From NCBI GenBank assembly GCA_019914945.1, contig CM034109.1, positions 10,929,806-10,993,805 on the forward strand: a DNA stretch of 64,000 bases, read 5' to 3'. Each line of letters starts with the position of its first letter. Position 1 is the first letter of the stretch. The notes beneath the pieces were generated by a model that ran no database searches, was not told the DNA's origin, and saw nothing but the letters and a program-made list of their open reading frames with translations. Shown one piece after another: positions 24,222 through 35,911 of this stretch. Source of the stretch: Typha latifolia. Taxonomy: Eukaryota; Streptophyta; Magnoliopsida; Poales; Typhaceae. Position numbers and translations under genes: made by a program.

Positions 24222-26169
24222 TTAGTCTTCTTCACTTTCTTTTAATGATCTCGCCCATTTTATTGTCTCTCTGACCAAAGAATCCATAGGGTCGATGCAT
24301 TTCTTAACAAGCGGATCATCCTGAGGTAAGAGTCCATTCATATCATCAGAGGCAAGGACTATAGTGTTAACAGCCTTCAGTAGAAGAACTTGGAGTGCTA
24401 TCCTCAAAAGATTCCTCGCACCCTCCATGTCATTTCTTCTAAACGCACTGACAGCCGGTACAACAGTGTGTTCCATGGTTGCTTTATCCGGATAGATTAC
24501 GTCAAATCCCTGCAGCACCGTATCATGGACACGGAGTTTAGGTATATCAGTTTCTCCTAGTCTTTCACCAAATCCGGTAGTAAAGTTAAATGATACCACT
24601 TCAGAGAATGCATGTTATATCACTTGCATGGCAGTAGAGAATGAGGGATACTATTTTAAACAAGATTGAGAATGATGCCACTCATAAAGGCTCAGAAGAG
24701 ATATGGCTAGGACCAGTTCTACAATTCTATAAGACATGCAATTGAATGATCGGGCAGCAGCCAAAGAACATTTTGCAACCAATCTCCCAAGTCCTACTTG
24801 TATTTTTCATTGGACTCTATTTTCTTTATACATTTCTGTCTGTCTGGTCCTTCTTACGGCATTTTAAAATAAATTATTCTAATTTCCTCTCATGTGACCT
24901 AACCCTTAAAGAAGTAATGGTCTTTTTTTCAATTCAGGTTTCACTGTTCAGCAGAGGCTCACCATAGATTGGCAGATATTAAAATTTAAAAAAAAAAAAA
25001 GAGGTTTGTGCTATCCTAAGGTAGTGAACTACATAATTCTAATTTAGTTTTAAGTACATTCAGGACTGGTATGATGTTATATACTAACATTCTTTGTTTT
25101 CGTTTTTTGCCAAATTGGTTTAGATCATGATACTTCTATATGCAATTTCTGTGAGAAATTGCAGGGTTATGATCTTCTATCTTAGATTTCATGAAGATAA
25201 GATACTACTTTATTTTATTTTTTCCATCCATCATTTTTCAGCAGCCTTCTTGGCAAGATCATTCACACATGGGATGAGAATCACACGGTATTGTATGAAC
25301 TAACCAAATGAATCATCAAAACTTGTGGTACTTCACTGATCTAAAAGAGGGGGGGATGGTCAAGTTTATCCGGATTCTAATTGAAGCTGAGAACAATAAA
25401 TGGAAACAAGTTGAAAAATAAATGAGGAATTCTCATCAGTTACCTGGCTCTGCAATTTCTCTTGATAAATTCTGGAGGTTAGCGTTGTATCTGTGGTTAG
25501 AACTCCTATCCGCACATTACTTCCAGCTTCAATTGGCCTGAAATTTGCTGCTCTGATTTCCTTAGCTACACAGTCACCAACATTAAGGAATGGTACAGAA
25601 CATTCCTCAGAAATCTCCTCATGCCATGCATGTGATATGTGACATGGCATAACAACGCAACGAGCTCCAGATCTCTCCATAAAGAGTCTCTTCTGCCTTA
25701 AATTCCCCACAATTGAAGTATGATTGTACTGGATATTGTTATTTATTGAGGTAGGGTATGGAAGAAAACTTCTTTCGTGGAGCAAAAGCTCTCTATTCAA
25801 ACATGGATCACTGCAAACAATCAAAGGAAGAGTTTCTTCTCCATCTAGAGAAGTACCCTTGACAAGCTTCTCCAAGAAACTGAGAGTGGAAACAGCCGAT
25901 ACCCCTCCTATAACACCAATTGCATTTGGTGAACTGAGGACAGGGCTATCAAATCCACTTCCTGCTGTAGAGGAAGTCGCTTCAAAATTCTTTGATTCAG
26001 AGAGATTGCCGTTCCCCTCAGTCTTGAGAAGAGATGGCGATGCTTTTGCATTAAAAAAAGAACGAGAAGGCCCAGATTTACGGCGTCTCTGATTTCTATT
26101 TACTACATCCACAAAGTGTACCTGGTAATTCAATGTGTTGTAAGACATCGTTTTGCTTCCGTCAAACAT
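24222..26169 (-). CDS. Aspartate/glutamate racemase-like protein
   Basis: Two exons, 26169-25444 and 24509-24222, join in frame (CAG|GTAACT donor, CTGCAG acceptor) to 337 residues. The Asp/Glu racemase superfamily interconverts L- and D-amino acids using two cysteines. Seen: GVIGGVSAVSTLSFLEKLV (about 85-105), IVCSDPCLNRELLLHERSFL, RSGARCVVMPCHISHAWHEE with the first expected cysteine in MPCHISH, IGVLTTDTTLTSRIYQEKLQ, then GFDVIYPDKATMEHTVVPAV and KKCIDPMDSLVRETIKWARS. At the usual GCTE position of the second half it reads VLASDDMNGLL, so the second catalytic Cys is missing there. As I recall, plant homologues share this. The N-terminus (about 60 residues) is poorly conserved-looking and may be a targeting region. 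A 5'-UTR exon ending at a donor near 26331 is plausible. Enzyme activity is uncertain. Confidence 0.85.
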
Positions 26170-28425
26170 CGTCCACCTACTTCATCTCTTCTTTTATAGT
26201 GGTTTAACAACTCTGGTTCTCTACTAGCTTGCACTGGATCTTTAATATCTTCTGAGCTATCAAGATGGCAGCAATACTTTTACTTCATTAAATTATCAGC
26301 TCTGACAGTGAGAAAGAAGAAACTCACCCAACCCCTTTTGCTGATAAAGCACCTTCCCTGAGGTTTCCAAAATTATTAACTTCTTAAAGAGGAGGAGGAG
26401 GAAGAGGAAGGAGAGCAGAAAGAAGTAATCTCAATCATTTGCTACATATAACCTACCACCGAAGTCTACCCGATAACAACATAATTATTCTTCAAATTTT
26501 CAGATAGGACAATACAACCACCAGCACCACCAATCACCAGCAGCCAAATTAACCCGACACTATAGAACCTAACAAGGATTAAATGTGGAAGCAAACAAAA
26601 ACGAATCCATCACCAAGTTATGTTTTTTTAATTATTAAAAAATTACCCCTTTCTTTCGTTGGGGGGAGTGAGAGGATGGACACTGGAAAGGATGCAACCA
26701 AGAAGTTGCCTCCTTGCTTTGGGAACTTTCTAGTTGACGCCTCACCTGAGAGAGTAATCTCGATCATATAGGAAAAAGCCAAGCAAGAGAAGTGTGGAAG
26801 AGAAAAGAACCAGCTCTAACTCACTTTACTTCTTCTCTGCTTATCACCTTACCTTGCCTCAGCACGACACGACTCTTTCCAACACACGTAGATTTATCTG
26901 TCATTTGCTCCGACATCACATCGTATCGGGTTCTCCAAGGAGGAAAAATGGGTAACAGTAGTGCGAAATTATTCTACCCTCCCACATTATTAACTTTTGG
27001 CATTAATTGTGCTCCTTATCCATCATTTGCCATATCGATGCGATCCATAATTCTGAATCACATGACGGGCCACTAGCTTTTCCTTCCAGAAGAGAAATGC
27101 TCCAACAATGATGTCACGTAGCCATTTCCTTCTTCCTTCTTTTTTCTTTTTACTTTTTACTTTTTTCAAAAGAAGTCTGTCGACAACGAAGCCATTTCTA
27201 ATCAGACAAAAAAATCCACATGGTAAAGGCTGATACAAAGTGCCCAAAGCTGGCCTAGCTAAGAAATATAAAGGAAGGCCACATGCTTGGCTGCTGCCGT
27301 GTTGCTGGACAAGGGTAGGATTGCATGATTGAACGTAGAGTTATATATATATATTTTTTCTTTTCCGAAACTTGTCATTTTTAGCGTCATTGCCTGCTAA
27401 ACTCGATCGTCTATTCCCTAACTCAACAGCCTATAGTCCCTGTGAAAGGGACTTGAATAAAATTAATAACAAGCAATAAAAAGTATAGTCCCTGTGAATA
27501 TACAAGCGAAAGATGAAAGATAAGTTTTCTTAAATAAAAAAAAAAGAAAGGGAGAGAAAAATATTAATTAACTACAACTATGAGCAGCACTTGAATAAAA
27601 TTAACTGGGCGGGTTCCACTTTCTCAACAAAAATATTACGACTACGACTAGCACGTACTGTGTGATCAATAGTAGGAACTCCGAAGAACCCTCTAGATCA
27701 GAATAAGCTAAATAAAGTTCACTTTGATGAGTAGGCCATGATCATAAATGATGCCCTCTTCTTGCCCGGCAGTGAGCACTCAAAATGTCTCTGCCTGCAT
27801 ATATAAAGAATTAGAGCACTCACTGCTGCATTTCTTAAGAATTAGTTCAAATGAAGAAAAGGAGAAGTATTAGGTCAGATGCAAATTATAACCTAAACCT
27901 GAGAGAAAAAAACTGAAGCAATCCCTATGCGGGTTAGACTAGTTTTTCTACATCTAATATTTTTGAGAAATTTTTTTACTACATCTAATATTACTCCTAG
28001 GAACAATTCAAACACATAAAACATTGCAATTAACCCATGTATAATATCAACAAAATTTATGTAGCCATCAAACGCTATAGATTAAAGTTTTTTCACTTCT
28101 TTTGCAAGTAATGCAAATCATTGTCATCATGAAGATTATTCTAAAGATACATAGTAGTGCTCAATCTGATATTCATTTTGCCTTCAGAAAAGCGGACGGC
28201 GGCCTGCATTGCAAAGGAAGTCACCTCCCAAGGATGCCACATTCTCATCATTGAAAGAAAAGATACTTCGACTGTAATGTTTACCTGGATAGAAACCGAA
28301 TTTAAGTTGCCAGAACTATGTTACATAGATTGCATGTGCCACGGCACACATGATAAGTCATCCAAACACTTTCCAACAACAAAAGGGCGGAAGAAGAAAG
28401 AACCAACTAATATCTGTCTCCTCAA
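26170..28425. other. Intergenic / UTR region
   Basis: Left end is the likely leader of the racemase-like gene. Around 27430-27610 two short strings are each repeated (TATAGTCCCTGTGAA and ACTTGAATAAAATTAA). A coding-like minus-strand segment at 28184-28282 is described under findings. No other gene recognised. Confidence 0.45.
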
Positions 28426-30722
28426 CTACTTCAGCTTTGACTTGGCAGAACTTTTCAGTGGTTTAGCAATAGAAACAGGTTGAGTACTTCTAGCTGCCTT
28501 CTTAATGTTATACGTTATAGATGAGAATGCACAAACCAGTGCAACCAAAATAGTTGGGTAAACATAAACAGCTTTTGCTGAATCTGTGTTTACTGGTTTT
28601 CCAAAAATCCCTTCTTTCACAAGGCCCCAAACAATCAAAAGGGTCCCAAACAAGGTCATCCTCCCTGGATTTATGAGACCGACCAGCGCTCCCGCAACGC
28701 AGAAGTAGCTTCCTGCAAGGATCTGGTGACCGGCAGACAAAGTCAGCTTCATAGCTTTAGGTAAAATCCATCAATAAATATTTGTCATTAAAATAGCACG
28801 TTAAGACCTCAAGACGCTGGAGATCAACTACTGCTGAAGCATTTTTGGCTTCCGTCAGGTTGTACATGTCAAATAGGTTATTCCAGCTTGGAAAAGTCAT
28901 GCTTGTAGCGAGACTGCTCACTATAGATCCAGGATAGAGGAGAGCCTTCACGACAAATGGTGGGAATATTTCACTTGCAATCAGCTGAGAAGATGTTACT
29001 TGTATTGGTGTTGTACACATTCCTGATCTGCATGGGACCCTGAATGAGACAAAAATGGAATTTGATATGAGTGATTATCATAGATTTGGTGGTATGAAAT
29101 TCAGTTTTGTAGCCAAAATTTCTAATCAGCAACCAAAAAGAACTTGCAAGATGCTATCTTCGCTACTGCCATTTAAGTTACAGAATCATTCTTAGAGCTA
29201 GATCAGAGTTTAGTCAATCTTCCTTTCTAATGATCACACTTCTGTCTGGTAACCCCCTAGAAGAGAGCAATGACTCATTAACAAGGGTAGAAATTCCAAT
29301 AAGTAAGGAATTTGGCTGGAAAAAAATAGTTGATATCTTCAGGACTTAGTATATTGAGCATTTAAACCTAAATATAGAATATGGCATGGAAAAACAATGG
29401 CCAAATCATTGAGAACATTTGTAATCTAATACATGTTGTATCTTCAGGACTTAGTATATCTCCATCTTAGATCATATGGAGAACTTGTCAGGTCAGATAA
29501 ATTTACCAGAATTCCAGTAAGGTATTGACAATAGTTGGCTCGAATATAGAAACCTTGAGCATTTGGAATCCCTGATAGACATTGACGATGGTTATGGTAC
29601 ATATTGGTTAAAGTGAAAGGAATATGGGCCTTAAAGTGATGAAATTTTGTATATGAAAGTCTGGGACTGGTCATAGACATGAAAGATGGTAGACAGAAGT
29701 AAAATTGTATATTCAAGTAATCGAGAGAGATCAGCTACGTCACACAAAAGGTTGCAAGTATGAAGGTGGTCAAATATCAAAAAAGGGAAGTGAAATCTAA
29801 ATATTTAAGATTTGATAGAACTCACACAACAATAAAGTAACTCCAAAAGAAGCACCACTTGAAAAAGGTGTAACATAGTTCCACATATCCTAAATGCAAC
29901 CAACGACAGCTAGGATCTCTAATCAAAGATGAACCTACATTTCACATGTCATCCAATTCCATGTTCCAGGAAATTTACAATCTTAAAGGTTTGTTGCTAT
30001 GAAATAACACTCACATCAGTATCGTTATGCTAGATAAGTTTATGCAAGCATCGCCTTTTCCTTTCACAGATGATAGCTGCACAACTACATCAGTATGCAT
30101 TTAATGGACGAAGGAAAGTTCATTTGTATGTGACTAAGGAAGCTACATAAACCTGTGCTCATGTACTCTACCATAAGATAATATATATATATTATAGCAA
30201 AACTGTCGCAGCTTACACCACACAACGAAGGATCGAATAATTTACCTGAGAAATACAAACTATAGTAAGATTAACGGACAAAGGAAAGTTCATGGATCAA
30301 TAATCCAAAATCAGAGAGAATCTTCAACAAAAAGAGAGAGAGAGAGAGAAAAGAATAAGAAGAAGATCTACGATCTTTTCTTTCTATGGCGAAATCATCC
30401 AATTTTCCTCAAAACAATTTAGGGGAAAAAGATGCTGCACTACTAAATTACGTTGACCTAGCTTATAAAGACAAGCCACATCCTAAAACAAGTAGGAAAT
30501 ATTCTTCAATGCCTTCAATTAAAATCACAGGTATTGGGATCTGAGTTCTACGAGAGAGGGAATAGAGAAAAGGATAATTAACCTGAAGAGAGGAATCTGG
30601 AAGATGATGAGAAGAAAGAAAACGCGAGAAGCCAAGAACGAGATCCTGCGGCTCGTCCATCCCCTGGAGGTAGAAGGAGGAGGAGGAGGAGGAGGAGGAG
30701 GAGGAGGAGGAGGAGGAGCCAT
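28426..30722 (-). CDS. Uncharacterised plant multi-pass membrane protein with N-terminal polyproline
   Basis: Three exons, 30722-30583, 29039-28808 and 28722-28426, join in frame to 222 residues. It begins MA followed by 14 prolines from a (CCT)n run, then STSRGWTSR and a hydrophobic segment FLASRVFFLLIIFQIPLFRV. Next comes a cysteine pair (PCRSGMCTTPIQVTSSQLIA), a luminal-looking region to the end of exon 2, two further hydrophobic stretches (GSYFCVAGALVGLI; LFGTLLIVWGLVKEG) and a last one (YVYPTILVALVCAFSSI), ending in a Lys/Ser-rich tail. This is a conserved plant membrane protein of unknown function as far as I recall. The polyproline frame is chosen because only it splices into the open frame of exon 2. 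The overlapping polyserine frame does not. Three or four membrane passes are likely. Confidence 0.75.
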
Positions 30723-31310
30723 CGGAGAAATCAGAAAACAAACAGAGCGAGCGAGAGCAGGGTAGAGAAAGAGAGACTCCTAAACTGTAGTCCTTTTTCG
30801 CTTTTGCCCCTTCCTTCCTCTTTAGTTAGTCAGACTTGCGAGTGGGGGTAATTCGATTTAGTTATAGCTAATAATAACTACTAGACCCACCTAAAACAAT
30901 TGTGCTGCGAGAAATTTATCCCCGGACACTGCCCATTAGGTCCAAATCTAAAACCAGTAGATGAAGAATGGACTCAAAACAAATATCGATTTGATGATAT
31001 AGGAATTAGGAGGCTAAACGGCCCCCAAACTCCCAAAGAGATCTATCTCTACTGACTTCTCCCTTGTTTGATTCAAAGGGTTTCCCCATATATAAGGCCA
31101 AATCATCAGCTGTAAATGATCTATTGCTTGTCTTTTTATAACCAGGTTAAGGTCAATCTGAATGTCATTTTCCTAATTCACGTCAAGCTGCTAAGCTTGT
31201 TACAATTCTTACTTTGGTCTTAAACAACAATACAATAACTTTTGCTCCATAGACCTTGTCGAACTCCTGATCGTAACAAAGCAAATTAAGTGCGTGCGTC
31301 AAAATCCAAT

Positions 31311-31348
<38 letters not shown>

Positions 31349-31349
31349 A
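30723..31349. other. Short intergenic region
   Basis: Promoter side of the polyproline membrane-protein gene. It contains a (GA)n run at 31312-31347 that lies directly after the next minus-strand reading frame. No other gene seen. Confidence 0.6.
31312..31347. repeat. (GA)n microsatellite
   Basis: About 18 dinucleotide copies directly downstream of the stop of the possible small minus-strand gene. Confidence 0.95.
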
Positions 31350-31646
31350 TCACTGGCCACTGGCCTTCTTGATGTCATGGGCCATCTTCCTGGAGCTGAA
31401 CTGGTTGATCAGGCTATCTATCATAAACTCGCCTGGCGCATCGGAAACAGCGTGCAACTGCATGAAGCGCGCCATGTCGTCCGCCTCCATCACTTTGACC
31501 CCAAGCACTGCTGCAACGTCTGCTACATTCATCTCCATGTGCGGCAACGATTTCCTCTTTGTGGTTTGCCCTCTTTCTCCAGGAATATGAACCGTACGTG
31601 GAGTACTCCTCAAGCCAACCACCGGAATTGTGATCAGTCGTCTCAT
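31350..31646 (-). CDS. Possible small protein, unrecognised
   Basis: A 98-codon frame starting MRRLITIPVVGLRSTPRT and ending QFSSRKMAHDIKKASGQ. I do not recognise it. The C-terminal 60 residues (MNVADVAAVLGVKVMEADD, then MARFMQLHAVSDAPGEFMID) look like a folded helical protein. The frame has GC-rich third positions (GCG, GAC, AAG, CTG) unlike the flanking DNA, which supports coding. The frame is open upstream to about 31705 without another ATG. A second frame with its own ATG (about 31698, MGSSHRPETESSS) overlaps it, so the true start, an upstream exon or a frameshift are all possible. Confidence 0.4.
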   Translation of the reverse strand: MRRLITIPVVGLRSTPRTVHIPGERGQTTKRKSLPHMEMNVADVAAVLGVKVMEADDMARFMQLHAVSDAPGEFMIDSLINQFSSRKMAHDIKKASGQ

Positions 31647-31650
31647 ACCT

Positions 31651-32849
31651 ATATATGTTGCATTTGCTGCTGGACTCCGTCTCGGGCCTGTGACTACTTC
31701 CCATTAATGCGATCACATATATAATGTAGTACGTTCCGTTACATTAGATAAATCATATATTACAACTTGAACTTGGAAACGAATCTAACATCATGATCCA
31801 TGTCCAAGTTAAGGGAGGAACAGATAAGTGTCGAAAGAGCAGTGCATGTGCGGTGGTCATCTGTCACCGTGGAATTCATCAGATTGGGTAGGGGATTTCG
31901 GTTGGTAGGGAATAGGGACTATATATATATATACTTTTTAAGAGATTTCTTCGAGCCCATTTAGAGATGGGGTGGGTCTTGACTCTTGATTAAAGTTTTA
32001 ATGCCGCTCTGGTTTAGCAAAAATGCTTTTGGAAAAGTTACAACAAATAAAATTCGAATTACTTTTGACATAATTGAATTCGTACAACAAATACACAAAA
32101 GTTTACAACTTATTGGTGATTTTTCTGACAGCTTCCCAGGTTTATTCTTATATAGCATGAATGCATGATGCTTGCATCATGGACAAGGTTACAAATTACA
32201 ATAATTTCATGAGGGCTCTTGCAAACTGACGTATGTACAGGCAGTCCTTTTTCAGATCCAAATATATTTTGGTAGACCACGGGATCCAGGTTCACCAAGC
32301 GCTCCCTGTCATGAGTTTCATGACTGAAAAAAAGAAGAAGAAAAAGTTAAAGCTCTAAACATATAAATTAATCTCCCTCACATAAATTAACAAAACACCC
32401 ATTTCCCACTGCACAGTACATCGACTCCCATTCCAAAACAAACAACCAACTAAACACAAACTACAGTCTCCCCTGCATTCTACCAAACAACCAACTAACC
32501 AATAACAACACTCCAGATATTAACGACACCCAATGTCTATCACAAACATCCTACAGATAATCCATCTATATTACAAAACCAGCATATAAGAGAACAAAAC
32601 GTTCAGTAGTCACTGCATCCAAATATACAACAGACTTTATCAACCCTTCAAAATGAACACCTCCCTTAACAATCTTCTAGAATAACTGGGTTATCGAAAG
32701 CCCCTCAGATAGCTTCTTTTCCTTCTATGGTCATTTCCCCTTGCATTCCTGCCCGACACACAGGAATAGAGATGTTATTCTATGATGCAAAATTCTTCAT
32801 TCATTAGAACGGTTGTTAAAAATTCTATTATTTATTTCAGTCCAGATGC
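31651..32849. other. Intergenic region
   Basis: No convincing gene. A 62-codon minus-strand frame at 32110-32298 has no known motif. Confidence 0.5.
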
Positions 32850-33240
32850 TCTAAATCAGCACAGCCACCCAAATGAGCCACCAATTTTCCTTTTTCTATT
32901 TGATATACACAATCTCCCCTAAACAAGCCCCTCGCCTCGCATGGCTTGGATTGCTTCTAATACCACTAACTCTTCTCATCCTCATCAAAATATTTTTCAC
33001 ATAACCAACACTTGAGAAAGAGATGATTCACAATTTCATTTTGATTACAGATACACAACTAGATCTCTCCGACCACCCTTTCTTTTGGAGATTTTGATAG
33101 GTATTCTAATATGACATACTAACCACAAAAATGTTATCACTTTCAAAAGTATTTTCATCTTCCATAGCTTAGACATATTTTTACATATCATACCTCTACT
33201 ACTCAGGAACCGATATAAAGATCTCACAATGTAAATTCCA
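32850..33240 (-). mobile_element. LINE (L1-type) ORF2 3' remnant
   Basis: Minus-strand translation gives the zf-RVT region that follows the reverse transcriptase of plant LINEs: VRSLYRFLSSRGM, MSKLWKMKILLKVITFLWLV, then a Cys/His module CICNQNEIVNHLFLKC. The expected plant pattern is W-K-x-K-x-P-x-K-x-F-L-W followed by C-x2-C-x5-E-x2-x-H-L-F-x2-C. Frames are broken on both sides and no RT domain adjoins, so this is a truncated dead copy. It sits where the last exons of the TRAPPC2-like copy should be. Confidence 0.7.
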
Positions 33241-33449
33241 CTTGTCGTAAATGTAATTAGACTAAAAAATGGCTACTGGGCTACTATAAATGGATTAGGA
33301 AGAATAACTGACATTTCCTGCAGAACCAAAAAAATTCAGTGAAAATATGTAATTAATTAATCGTCAACAGTTGACTCTTCACATGCTAAACATGATATCT
33401 GCCCTTCAAGTTCAGAATCTGTAGTAGAATGGATAGAATGGATTATTTT

Positions 33450-34169
33450 TAAGGATATGATCTGCAGTAACATAAACAGATGCACTAGATCATTGAATCT
33501 TTCCACTGCCTCCAGAAACCTGCAAATGCAGAAAAGCAAGGAACTAAGAATTAATCGGCCGATAAAAATAATGAACAAAATAAGCTGGAAGACTAGGATT
33601 CTATCTTATGTAAACTATTTTAGAAAAGATCATCATCACAGTAGAAGTGGCTCATAGTAAAAAGAAGAAAACAACTAAACACACTCACATGACACTTGTA
33701 GTCCATGCAAGATCTTGAACAATATCTAACTCCGCATGCAAAATAAATTAGTGCTCATAAGCCCACTTCTCTTTTCTGTCACATACCACCAAAAGGATTA
33801 GAATGAAATTGAAGCTTGATAGTGTTAAATGAATCTTTTTCTCAAACAAGCAAGAGGAAGGCTTCAAGCTGCAGGATCAGAGAAAGCTTGCAAGATCAGT
33901 AACATGATTTCTGACCAGCAAACCATGATACCTTCATAAAACGATATAACATGGAAAGTCTAGTTGATGCAGTTATTCATGAACATTGATTAGGGGAATT
34001 TATAAAAAAATAGTCAGTCTTGATAGAAATGAAAAGTGCAACATAAATTAGCGACAAAAGACTAGAAGATGAAGATTACAAGCCATGCCTTAGGTGCAGA
34101 ACCCACTTCAGCTTCATATATAGGAATACCATACCTACTGACAATTACAAAACATGCCGTGCTTGTCAT
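33450..34169 (-). pseudogene. TRAPPC2 (sedlin/TRS20)-like pseudogene
   Basis: Intron-containing copy of the small TRAPP vesicle-tethering subunit. Exon 1 (34169-34089) encodes MTSTACFVIVSRYGIPIYEA and then EVGSAPK. Exon 2 (33775-33689) carries KEKWAYEH, a TAA stop, then FILHAELDIVQDLAWTTSV. Exon 3 starts at 33519 with FLEAVERFNDLV. Defects: the exon 1 donor is GC rather than GT (AAG|GCATGG); exon 2 begins with one extra A relative to the expected frame; a TAA replaces the conserved Gln of the HQF motif; one base is missing after NDLV, so the following SVYVTA is only readable in another frame. The remaining exons (MLLHDSR to the C-terminus) are not found, and a LINE remnant occupies their place. 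It retains introns, so it is a segmental duplicate rather than a processed copy. Confidence 0.8.
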
Positions 34170-34809
34170 ATGGTTCTTGGATGGACCAGAATATTCACAA
34201 CCTGACAAGTTCAAACTTGGATAAATTGTAAGATAACTAAGAAGACATAAATAGAACAACAGGTCTTAAGAAATTGATGCGCTGTATAAAGCTCCCCTAG
34301 GAAAACAAAGAAACACTGAAATAACAGATGGATTAAGAGTTAGAAATAGCGTACAAGTAATTGTAGACGTATTTTTACATGAATTTTCTTTTGCAGTCCA
34401 AGACTATATAGACTTTCCACCGTATCCATATGCAAGTATTAAGGAGCTTTTCAAAGGTATAAATGGTTAATTGCATGAAAATCCATGTGAAAAACCATCA
34501 TCATAAATCTCAACCTCAAAGCCTTCAGCTAACAAAAAAGGCTTCTATAGAACACAAATTATATTTGCCGAAGGCCCAAAAAAATTGAATTCTTTGTGGT
34601 CAGATATCAAGCTGATGCTAATTCTCCACAACAACTGTCACACAAGCCCAATCCGACAAGAGCAACATCAAAAGAGGGGAGTTGCCAAGTGTTGTGCAAT
34701 AATCCAAAAGGGCGCCAAAGCTATTCCTAATTACCCACAAACAAGAACAAATAAAATAGCAATAGATTTGGGTAAATAAATATTAATAAAGCTAATATTA
34801 ATACCATAT

Positions 34810-35265
34810 AGAAATCATAATCAAGATGTTAGATGTAGAGAACTTTTAATTATTCAAGACAATCACAAACAAAATTTTTAAATCTATGCAAACTATTAAA
34901 AAAGAGAGAACGAAAGACGAGATTTACGTAGTTCAGCAATGTGCTTATATACACGGACAATGCAAAATTTAATCCACTAGTACATATGTAAATAAAATAT
35001 TTTTTACTAATTTCTCACAAATATAATAGAAAAGTGCTATCTCAAAACTCCCTACAAAATCCTCTATTTTTAATCTTCTTTCTTAACCCTAAAACCTCAT
35101 CATAAAGTATTTATGGGTGTGATTCACAAATGGAAAACTATGTAGGGGCATTCGAACGACTGCCCGAGCGCATTCATACGCCCTTTTGCAAGTCTAGTTT
35201 GAATGCCCCGTTCGAACGGACTTCAATGCACTTTGAGTGTCAGCTTAGATTGAGCCAAAAAAACC
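34810..35265 (-). mobile_element. Degenerate copia-type LTR fragment, reverse copy
   Basis: Reverse-complement relative of the block at 23036-23520. Shared strings in order: GGCTCAAT, GTTCGAACGGGGCATTC, AGGGTTAAGAAAGAAG, TACTAGTGGATTAAAT, CATTGCTGAACTACGTAAAT and AAGTTCTCTACATCTAACAT. GAACTACGTAAATCTCGTC and the TTCTCTACATCTAACA end are hallmarks of plant Ty1/copia LTRs. A weakly primer-site-like ATGGTAT follows. It lies upstream of the TRAPPC2-like pseudogene. Confidence 0.65.
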
Positions 35266-35312
35266 TGAATTATCAGTGGTCTGTGAAGTTTGCTAAGACC
35301 TATGCAGCTTAG

Positions 35313-35864
35313 CCTTATTCAAATCAACATACAGTTGGTAGAAATAATGTGAAAAGTTCCTAACCATATGAACCAGGCAAACTAATAAAGCGTCCGGTAT
35401 TCTAACAATGCAAGAAAATATATGAAAAGAACAGGACCCACTTACTATCACTGTGAAATCAATAGATGAATATTAGCAGGTGTTCGGGTGCCGAAAATGC
35501 GTCAAGAGAAAAAAAGGGGCAGGGTTTAGAGATTAGGGCGCCGTCATTTGGAAGTACGCCCTTCTGATTATTTGATTAAGACCGTTCCTTTAGGTTTCTT
35601 ATCTTAATTTCTATTCCACCTTGTTCAACTATAAAGGGAATCAACTCCCTTCCGGTGGTCGAATCAAACAGTAATAGAAACACGACGATCTAAAAGGGAG
35701 ATCATGACATTCTGTGATCCCTACATATAATTAAAATTCCGAGCGGGATTAAGGAGTGCAAGCATACGAAATAGTAACTGATCTCCAATCTCCACAGAAG
35801 GCAGAGAGCGAGCGGGAGAACGGAACCCTTGGTCCACAAGTAAAGATGATCGCTGGAGCGCAAC

Positions 35865-35911
<47 letters not shown>

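Noticed and set aside
30463..30741. Polyserine frame at the start of the membrane-protein gene
   Set aside because: It cannot be spliced into the open frame of exon 2, whereas the polyproline frame can.
32110..32298. 62-codon minus-strand frame
   Set aside because: Looks weakly protein-like but has no motif or partner exons, so it is treated as chance or an unidentifiable relic.
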